From DMER64 sp964600385 (lineage in GTDB: Bacteria; Bacteroidota; Bacteroidia; Bacteroidales; UBA932), in assembly GCA_964600385.1 (NCBI GenBank), contig CAZRJC010000038.1, forward strand, positions 1 to 12,687: a DNA stretch of 12,687 nucleotides, written 5' to 3'. The notes beneath the pieces were generated by a model, which saw only the letters and a list, made by a program, of their open reading frames with translations, was not told the origin of the DNA and ran no database searches. Of this stretch, positions 8,290-12,687 are shown piece after piece (the stretch's first letter is position 1; each line of letters starts with the position of its first letter). A program made the position numbers and the translations under genes.

Positions 8290-10689
8290 TCAATAGGCTA
8301 TATAATCTCCGTCGTTCGTTACTCCTTCTATAGAAAAACGGTACTCCGTTTTTCGGTCGGAAGTATAAAAAGAAATCTCTGCAACGCCGTTTTCATCAGT
8401 CTGTACAAAGGGATTCCAGTACAATGTAGTACGGTTGTCATACTTTACTGCATCACAGTCTTGTTTTAACGAATAGTCCGGAGAGTAATAGCGGGATGGT
8501 TTTTGCCAACCCAACGGGGCAATAATTTTAGTATTAATATTATCATCTGCCTGAGAAAAACCTCTTCGCAAAGAAACTAATATAACTCCTCCCGGGCTGT
8601 TGTACAATGCGCCCGCCTCGGTAGGACGAAGCACCACGACATTTTCGATATCGCTGACATACCAATGATCTAAATCACTTGTATTTTCCATTTTCATCTG
8701 ATCTATATACACATCAGGCTCATTCGGTCCTGTTGTTGAAAATCCGGCGGTGCTTATGATCCATCGACGTCCGTTCTCATCTGTTCCTCCATCCGTTATT
8801 GAGCCAAATGATGAAATAAGATAATCCATAAGAAGCATGCCATCATAGTTTTCCAGCTGTTTGCGCTCTCTTATCTGTCTTGTTTCAAACGATTGGTTAA
8901 ACGGAGACGGATTAACCTCGGGCTTAATGAAATCCCGGCTTGCAGTAACAACAACTTCTTCAAGCAGTGTGGACATCTCATCTTCCTCATCATCGTAAGG
9001 AAGGGCATATTCGTTTAATACCTCAATTTGCTGCTCAGATAATGTGCCTTTATTCCTTAGGAACTGACATGAGTCGACAGCCGGAAAACATGGAATATCA
9101 ATCTCTAAATAATAATTTGTACTTCCCCGCTGTCCAGAACAGGAGAGGACGAACTGCGTACTGTCGGGAAAGTCCAGATTCCTTATTTGAAACTTACCTG
9201 AACGATCCATCGGTTCAAAATGGGAAAGGTTTATCGCCGGGGAATATACTATAACATTAGACTTGCTTACCCTTTTAAAAAAACCGGAGACTTTTCCCGA
9301 TATGGTTTGTGAATATTCTTTCTCCGGCAGAGAACCTAAAGTCGTGTTTCCAATGATAGCCGGCACATCGTAATATCGCCATCCGTGAGTCATCATTACT
9401 AAATCCATGGCCTCACTTCTATCTCCTCTGGAAAAGTCAAAAAGTGAAGCAGGGTCTTCCACAACACCATTTAATTCCGAGGAAAGAAGCATGTAGGATA
9501 AAATGTGATCAGATGCGGTGTGCGGTACCAGATACTTATCCGTAACAGAAAGAGAAAATGTACCTTCTACACCTGTCTCCAGAGTATCGAGCAGACGGAT
9601 GGTGTATGTAACCTTTTCCCTCTTATCCGGTTCGGAATTATCGGCCAAAATATCTGCCTTGATTATATCAGGCGGGTATACAAAAAAGATACGCTGGGCA
9701 AAAACATGTCCCTCTTCATCCACAATGGTGGCATGATTTATACCGTTCAACAGCCAGGCCTCTTTAATGGCTATTTCATACTCTTTTTGTGTGATTCTTT
9801 TGCATAAAAAGACCTCAGATCCGTTTGACAATACGATAAACAATGGTTTTTCCAATAACGATTCGGTTACTGCTGTATGAATGTATCTCTTATCGCCTCG
9901 TTTTGTCATATGTACTACTGCGCCTGTTTCCGAAAGAGCCGGCAATGATTGCTTTAGCTCTGTTCCCTGGCTGTTCCTGATAACTGCATGGTATTGCTCA
10001 TTGGATGCAGGATAGAAGGTCAATTTCCCCATTCCTTTATAGGTGTCAGAAAAAGAAGTGATTAAAGAGTCATTGCTGTTATAGACGGCACCGGTTACTC
10101 GTATCCCTCTGCCATCGGTATTGACCGCTTTAAACGCAAACACAGCCAGATCACCGGGAATATATCGTCCGCTTTCCGGTAGAAACTGAATTTCAAACAA
10201 TGAATCGTCTTTGGATGTTCGCGTTGTGAAACTATCGTTTTTTGCATCCGACGGATTTATAACGGTAATCTCTTTGTGAAACATGTATATTTCGGGGAAA
10301 TTCTGCATCCAGGCTGTATATGCACGTAATATATATTTTCCAGAGGGCAGATTTGTCTGCAAGGGTATTCGTCCGGGGAAACCCTTGTCACACCGCTTGA
10401 TCTTCACGCGAGTCAGTATTGTGTCTCTGGTGATTAGCTCTGCATAGATGTAGTTGCTTTCCGGCAGTAAAGAAAAATACGAATTGTTCGTTAAATAAGC
10501 ATTAAACCAGATATAATCACCTGCGCAATAAACCTGCTTGTCTGTGTGCAGATATACCTTCTCGGGAGATTGAAGTGTTGAGAAGTGCTTAAAATTATTC
10601 AGAGCCGGTTCAATTCCGGTAATATCCTGCGCACTGCAATGGATGCCGGAGATTGTGAGTACAAATAAAGACAGAAAGACGAATCGCAT
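8290..10689 (-). CDS. Exported MG2-like / barrel-less TonB-plug protein, first gene of the regulator operon
   Basis: A 799-residue protein with signal peptide 1-21 (ending HCSAQ; His before Cys argues against a lipobox). Residues about 43-145 resemble the macroglobulin MG2 domain of a Bacteroidetes family: KVYLHTDKQVYCAGDYIWFNAYL, then LPSGKYILRAYTAWM. Further beta-sandwich segments follow, including a carboxypeptidase-regulatory-like stretch at about 461-518 (ISGKVSGFF, SGKFQIRNL). Residues about 574-710 look like a TonB plug: LLEEVVVTASRD, DVYIDQM, IENVVVLRPTEAGALYNSPGGVILVSLRRG. After the plug only about 90 residues remain, far too few for a barrel. The tail (TLYWNPFVQTDENGVAEISFYTSD) is another macroglobulin-like sandwich. 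Location is probably the periplasm or the outer-membrane inner face. Function is unknown; partnership with a TonB-dependent transporter is an inference. It leads an operon with the CarboxypepD-like protein (7 bp gap) and the regulator. Confidence 0.8.
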   Translation of the reverse strand: MRFVFLSLFVLTISGIHCSAQDITGIEPALNNFKHFSTLQSPEKVYLHTDKQVYCAGDYIWFNAYLTNNSYFSLLPESNYIYAELITRDTILTRVKIKRCDKGFPGRIPLQTNLPSGKYILRAYTAWMQNFPEIYMFHKEITVINPSDAKNDSFTTRTSKDDSLFEIQFLPESGRYIPGDLAVFAFKAVNTDGRGIRVTGAVYNSNDSLITSFSDTYKGMGKLTFYPASNEQYHAVIRNSQGTELKQSLPALSETGAVVHMTKRGDKRYIHTAVTESLLEKPLFIVLSNGSEVFLCKRITQKEYEIAIKEAWLLNGINHATIVDEEGHVFAQRIFFVYPPDIIKADILADNSEPDKREKVTYTIRLLDTLETGVEGTFSLSVTDKYLVPHTASDHILSYMLLSSELNGVVEDPASLFDFSRGDRSEAMDLVMMTHGWRYYDVPAIIGNTTLGSLPEKEYSQTISGKVSGFFKRVSKSNVIVYSPAINLSHFEPMDRSGKFQIRNLDFPDSTQFVLSCSGQRGSTNYYLEIDIPCFPAVDSCQFLRNKGTLSEQQIEVLNEYALPYDDEEDEMSTLLEEVVVTASRDFIKPEVNPSPFNQSFETRQIRERKQLENYDGMLLMDYLISSFGSITDGGTDENGRRWIISTAGFSTTGPNEPDVYIDQMKMENTSDLDHWYVSDIENVVVLRPTEAGALYNSPGGVILVSLRRGFSQADDNINTKIIAPLGWQKPSRYYSPDYSLKQDCDAVKYDNRTTLYWNPFVQTDENGVAEISFYTSDRKTEYRFSIEGVTNDGDYIAY

Positions 10690-10860
10690 TGTTGTATAGG
10701 CTGGTTATTCTGGTACCAATCTTACAGACTCAAGAGCGCTATTTGATAAAGATACAAAAAAATCTGAGGTATCCCCGGAGTGCCGCGCAAAAGGAATTTT
10801 GAGATTTTCATATGCTTGATATATAAGTGTTTAATTTTCGAAAATTGGGCGTTGCGCGGT
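10690..10860 (-). promoter_or_regulatory. Upstream region of the regulator operon with a 14-bp palindrome
   Basis: This must contain the promoter for the three-gene operon that starts at 10689, but no full Bacteroides promoter is visible. The best -7 candidate is TATCTTTA at 10754-10747, one mismatch from TAnnTTTG and about 57 bp before the ATG; no TTTG lies at the matching -33 distance. AATTTTCGAAAATT at 10833-10846 is a perfect 14-bp palindrome and may be a protein-binding site. No gene is seen here. Confidence 0.35.
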
Positions 10861-10868
10861 AATCCGGG

Positions 10869-10915
10869 TTTGCCCTGCGTTCAGGATCAGTGAGTATGAT
10901 CCTGTGCTAGGCAAA
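10869..10915 (+). repeat. Stem-loop with perfect 8-bp upper stem and 6-bp lower stem
   Basis: CAGGATCA at 10882-10889 pairs exactly with TGATCCTG at 10897-10904 across a 7-base loop. Below it TTTGCC at 10869-10874 pairs with GGCAAA at 10910-10915, leaving an internal loop of 7 and 5 bases. Two stacked perfect stems suggest a folded RNA or a cruciform. No run of T follows on either strand, so it is not a classical terminator. Confidence 0.45.
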
Positions 10916-10922
10916 AGAACCA

Positions 10923-10978
10923 CCTTGCAGAGGAACTGTCAAGGCTTTACAAGCGCACTTCGTGCGGCCTTGTCAGTT
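10923..10978 (+). repeat. Two mutually exclusive hairpins sharing one strand (possible structured RNA)
   Basis: The long stem pairs 10934-10945 (AACTGTCAAGGC) with 10967-10978 (GCCTTGTCAGTT), 11 of 12 positions matching. Inside it CGCAC at 10954-10958 and GTGCG at 10962-10966 form a second stem with a TTC loop. The competing hairpin pairs CCTTGCAG at 10923-10930 with CTGTCAAGG at 10936-10944, with one bulged base and a 5-base loop. Both use 10936-10944, so only one can form at a time, the logic of an attenuator or riboswitch. There is no gene directly downstream on the plus strand until 11859, and no T-run, so a small RNA or DNA-level role is equally possible. Confidence 0.4.
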
Positions 10979-10992
10979 TATCTGCCAGGCAC

Positions 10993-11008
10993 TGATAGTG
11001 GCCTATCA
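10993..11008 (+). repeat. 6-bp hairpin with 4-base loop
   Basis: TGATAG at 10993-10998 pairs exactly with CTATCA at 11003-11008 around a TGGC loop. It follows the larger hairpins at 10869-10978 within 15 bases and may belong to the same structured unit. Alone it would not be significant. Confidence 0.3.
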
Positions 11009-11054
11009 CAAAATCAATCAAAAACCATGATCGAATAACGGTAATTTATTATCT

Positions 11055-11211
11055 GAGAACTCCGTGAGAGGTCACCAGTCCTTTGAGGTACGGTGAGGAG
11101 AACAATCCTAGAGTTCGGTTTAGCAAGTAACCTAAGGGTTCAGCAAGGCGACCCACCCATGAGTTCAACGTAGTGTGTCACCCAGTGGCTCAGCAGAGCT
11201 ACCGTTTCAAT
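11055..11211 (+). repeat. Degenerate six-copy tandem array with a period of about 25 bp
   Basis: Units beginning with GAG or GG start at 11055, 11085, 11111, 11136, 11161 and 11187, which are intervals of 30, 26, 25, 25 and 26 bp. The best units begin GAGTTC or GGGTTC and most end in ACC or CACCCA. Units starting at 11111 and 11161 agree at 14 of their first 22 positions; units at 11055 and 11161 agree at 13 of 22. The period is not a multiple of three and no reading frame crosses it, so it is not a repeat-protein gene. Iteron-like binding sites or decayed repeats are possible; the divergence is high and the alignment was made by eye. Confidence 0.4.
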
Positions 11212-11243
11212 GGCAGAATGCCGGGAACATGCCTGCCGAGGCC

Positions 11244-11350
11244 GAGGGGGAGGTGGTAAGTAAACAAAACAGGCGAAAGCACCATAAGACAATTGTATAC
11301 AGCACATTACGCGAATATGTAGCATTTCTATTACTTACCACCTCCCCCTC
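11244..11350. mobile_element. 107-bp element with perfect 20-bp terminal inverted repeats, copy 1 (MITE-like)
   Basis: The bases at 11244-11263 (core GGGGGAGGTGGTAAGTAA) are the exact reverse complement of 11331-11350 (core TTACTTACCACCTCCCCC). They enclose 67 bp with no gene. A perfect 20-bp inverted repeat at this distance is well beyond chance. A related element follows at exactly 130 bp offset. No target-site duplication is visible at the flanks and no transposase is nearby, so calling it a miniature inverted-repeat element is an inference; a transcribed long hairpin is the alternative. Confidence 0.6.
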
Positions 11351-11373
11351 AAATTGCCCAAAAACCGCGAAAA

Positions 11374-11480
11374 CGGCTGGAGGTAGTAAGTAGCAATAAC
11401 TGGGTAAAAGCCACCAATTACCTTAAAGATAGAGCGTTGCGAATTTTTGTCGCATGGCTGTTACTTACCACCTCCCCCAG
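11374..11480. mobile_element. 107-bp element, diverged copy 2 of the same inverted-repeat family
   Basis: The right end TTACTTACCACCTCCCCC at 11461-11478 is identical to copy 1 and lies exactly 130 bp further on. The left end at 11377-11393 (CTGGAGGTAGTAAGTAG) is 130 bp after its counterpart but has decayed: it carries A for G at one position and lacks part of the G-run. The interiors share short blocks, for example GCGAAT, TGT and GCAT just inside the right end, and differ by small insertions. The equal lengths and constant spacing show tandem duplication or paired insertion followed by drift, with stronger conservation of the right end. Confidence 0.55.
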
Positions 11481-11546
11481 GGCTGCAGCCAGAAAGAGCG
11501 GTGCTGCGAAGCAGCGCCTTATATGAGCGCCAAAGTCCTTTGGCGC
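11481..11546 (+). repeat. Palindrome and two GC-rich hairpins after the second 107-bp element
   Basis: GGCTGCAGCC at 11481-11490 is a perfect 10-bp palindrome. GGTGCTGC at 11500-11507 pairs with GCAGCGCC at 11511-11518 across GAA, with one G-U pair that is only favourable if the plus strand is transcribed. GCGCCAAAG at 11527-11535 pairs exactly with CTTTGGCGC at 11538-11546. None is followed by a proper T-tract, so they are weak terminator candidates. Confidence 0.5.
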
Positions 11547-11575
11547 ACCGCCTTTCACCGCTTTTCACCGCCTTT
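11546..11575 (+). repeat. Three tandem copies of a 10-bp unit CACCGCYTTT
   Basis: CACCGCCTTT at 11546-11555, CACCGCTTTT at 11556-11565 and CACCGCCTTT at 11566-11575 follow each other without gaps, and the first begins at the last base of the preceding hairpin. The 10-bp period places all copies on one face of the helix, which fits a protein-binding array, but slippage of a simple repeat explains it equally well. Confidence 0.55.
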
Positions 11576-11858
11576 TAATACCACCGAACGGTAAATTTAG
11601 TAGCAATGTTGATAAACGGCTGGACCTCTGCTTCCCCAGGAACAAAGAGCTTATTTACTTACATCGGTAAACGTTTTGGGCTGTTTTTGTGGACGGCAGA
11701 GTTCCCAGACCGCTTCCGGGAGCATTCGAAAGTAAACTTTATTCAGGGAAATTCAATCTGTCAAATTTACCCGCGCATTCTGCAAGGTTTTCCTGCCCAA
11801 TAATCATAAAAAACACTTAAATTTATTCTCAATTTAACCTACCTCCTAATTATCAGGC
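11576..11858. other. Non-coding stretch upstream of the lipoprotein gene
   Basis: No supported gene is seen. A plus-strand frame at 11606-11803 has no recognisable motif and no ribosome site. The stretch must hold the promoter of the gene at 11859; the nearest match to a -7 element is TAAATTTA at 11818-11825, one base off TAnnTTTG and without a clear -33 partner. Confidence 0.4.
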
Positions 11859-12314
11859 ATGAGAAACCACATTTTATTCATTCTAATTTTATTATTGATG
11901 AACGGATGCATCATGTCATCCTCAAAAAATGAGGACATTAAGACCACTATCATAGAGCTGGAAAAACAGGCACTGGCACAATGGAACAAAGGGAACCCCG
12001 ATGGATTTCTTGATTTAAGTGCCGATGATGTTGTGTACATCGACCCAGCTTTCGAAAGTAAACTTGAAGGGAAAAAAGCGCTTGAAGACTATTATAACAC
12101 CGTAAGGGGAAAGATCAGGATAGACCTGTATAAAATGATTGATCCGGTTGTGCAGGTAACACCCGAAGCTGCTGTCCTTACATACAACTATGAAGCCCAA
12201 CGGGACGGCCTGGTGTTCAGAATGAACTGTACAGAAGTATACAGGCTGACCCCAACAAAAAAGTGGCAAATCATTCACACGCACTGGTCCTTTGTCCAGC
12301 CCAGCCAAGAATAA
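11859..12314 (+). CDS. NTF2-like / SnoaL-like (DUF4440-type) putative lipoprotein
   Basis: A 151-residue protein. The N-terminus MRNHILFILILLLMNGC is a lipoprotein-like signal with Cys17; the lipobox (MNGC) is looser than usual. Residues about 25-147 have the pattern of a small alpha+beta cone-fold domain of the NTF2/SnoaL/DUF4440 type: an amphipathic first helix (IIELEKQALAQWNKGNPDGFLDL), ADDVVYIDP, GKKALEDYY, then strands VVQVTPEAAVLTYNYEAQ and CTEVYRLTPTKKWQIIHTHWSF. Such domains bind or turn over small molecules, but no catalytic set can be assigned, so function is unknown. It is the only plus-strand gene in the window, stands alone, and is flanked by repeat-rich DNA on both sides. The start is supported by the signal peptide; the stop is TAA. 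Confidence 0.8.
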   Translation: MRNHILFILILLLMNGCIMSSSKNEDIKTTIIELEKQALAQWNKGNPDGFLDLSADDVVYIDPAFESKLEGKKALEDYYNTVRGKIRIDLYKMIDPVVQVTPEAAVLTYNYEAQRDGLVFRMNCTEVYRLTPTKKWQIIHTHWSFVQPSQE

Positions 12315-12361
12315 GATGGGAGATAACTGCGTCAACTGTAGGTATTTAACATGACCACATT

Positions 12362-12438
12362 CGTCAAGGGTCAAACACACGCAAAAGTTAATCGCCTATC
12401 ATTCTGGCACATAAGCGAAATTCACATTTGACCCTTGA
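12362..12438. mobile_element. 77-bp element bounded by inverted TCAAGGGTCAAA, copy 1
   Basis: TCAAGGGTCAAA at 12364-12375 is the exact reverse complement of TTTGACCCTTGA at 12427-12438. The unit aligns without gaps to the copy at 12479-12555, with about 18 differences in 77 positions by hand count. It starts 48 bp after the stop of the lipoprotein gene. A CATGACC motif precedes both copies, with 5 extra bases here. It could be a miniature mobile element or a transcript-end hairpin. Confidence 0.6.
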
Positions 12439-12477
12439 TTTGGCAATCACGTATTCATTAGGGTTCAGAAGCCATGA

Positions 12478-12558
12478 CCGTCAAGGGTCAAACATGTGTA
12501 AAAGTTAAGCATCTGTTAATCTGCAATATACATTAAATTCATATTTGACCCTTGACGG
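12478..12558. mobile_element. 77-bp-family element, copy 2, with longer terminal inverted repeat
   Basis: CCGTCAAGGGTCAAA at 12478-12492 is the exact reverse complement of TTTGACCCTTGACGG at 12544-12558. With one mismatch the pairing continues three bases inward, to 12496 and 12540. The copy lies 117 bp downstream of copy 1 in the same orientation, and the ends are better conserved than the middle. No transposase gene is present in the window. Confidence 0.6.
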
Positions 12559-12687
12559 CAAAGAACGTCTCCCAGATATGACTCAGCAGCACCACTCCGC
12601 TGCAAAGAACATCAACCCCGCATAGAACATCCCAAGCTATTCAGATAAGGGAAACCTCGCGCCCGCGGAGGGAAGGACCCGGTTGCG
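12558..12687. repeat. Window end with three copies of a GCAAAGAACATC-like motif
   Basis: GCAAAGAACGTC at 12558-12569, GCAAAGAACATC at 12602-12613 and GCATAGAACATC at 12620-12631 differ from each other by one or two bases. A weak 5-bp hairpin (GCAGC/GCTGC) lies between the first two. No gene or promoter can be supported in this last stretch; it may be the edge of a feature beyond the window. Confidence 0.3.

Noticed and set aside
11055..11211. CRISPR array
   Set aside because: The units are too diverged, there are no constant repeats with unique spacers, and no cas gene is present.
10850..11240. Known structured RNA such as RNase P RNA, tmRNA, SRP RNA or a group II intron remnant
   Set aside because: The diagnostic conserved cores of these RNAs (for example RNase P GAGGAAAGTCC or intron domain V) were looked for and not found.
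11140..11393. Short frames on both strands (11140-11325 minus, 11175-11393 plus)
   Set aside because: They run across the degenerate array and the 20-bp inverted repeats, have no motif or start signal, and their sequence is explained by the repeats.
11244..11480. Complete insertion sequence
   Set aside because: The interior of 67 bp cannot hold a transposase, and none is found anywhere in the window.
11606..11803. 65-residue plus-strand frame before the lipoprotein gene
   Set aside because: No family resemblance, no ribosome site, unusual composition for the neighbourhood; kept as non-coding.
12362..12558. CRISPR-like repeat pair
   Set aside because: The similarity covers the whole 77-bp unit including the middle, and the ends are inverted copies, so this is an element duplication and not repeats with spacers.

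Overview
The window looks like a chromosomal stretch from the phylum Bacteroidota, probably order Bacteroidales. The evidence is a SusC/SusD outer-membrane pair with a SusE/SusF-like lipoprotein, a SusR-type membrane-spanning regulator, lipoprotein signals of Bacteroidales style, starts without Shine-Dalgarno sequences, and a TAnnTTTG-type promoter in front of the SusC gene. The genus cannot be fixed from the sequence.

Bases 1 to 10689 are a single run of six genes, all on the minus strand. In transcription order they are: a 799-residue exported protein with a macroglobulin-like (MG2-like) N-terminus and a TonB-receptor plug-like segment but no beta-barrel (10689-8290); a 366-residue carboxypeptidase-regulatory-domain protein (8282-7182); a SusR/DUF6377-type regulator with periplasmic repeat region, one membrane segment and a cytoplasmic helix-turn-helix (7167-5587); SusC (5445-2500); SusD (2481-760); and a SusE/SusF-like lipoprotein cut by the window edge (734-<1). 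The first three are 7 and 14 bp apart and look like one operon. A 141-bp gap then carries a good SusC promoter, an 18-bp inverted repeat and two direct repeats that are natural operator candidates. This is the import and sensing half of a polysaccharide utilization locus. No glycoside hydrolase lies in the window, so the substrate is open, although the SusE/F-like gene favours an alpha-glucan-like or related glycan.

Bases 10690 to 11858 hold no convincing gene but are dense in structure: a 14-bp palindrome; several stem-loops, including two mutually exclusive hairpins; a degenerate six-copy tandem array with a period of about 25 bp; two diverged 107-bp elements spaced exactly 130 bp apart, the first bounded by a perfect 20-bp inverted repeat; two more hairpins; and a triple 10-bp direct repeat. 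A lone plus-strand NTF2/SnoaL-like lipoprotein gene follows (11859-12314).

Downstream of it is a second, unrelated pair of tandem elements: two 77-bp units, about three-quarters identical, each bounded by inverted copies of TCAAGGGTCAAA. The last 130 bp show only three copies of a 12-bp motif. The most unusual content is (i) the coupling of a barrel-less plug/MG2 protein and a carboxypeptidase-regulatory-domain protein to a PUL regulator, and (ii) the two different families of small paired inverted-repeat elements on either side of the orphan lipoprotein gene.
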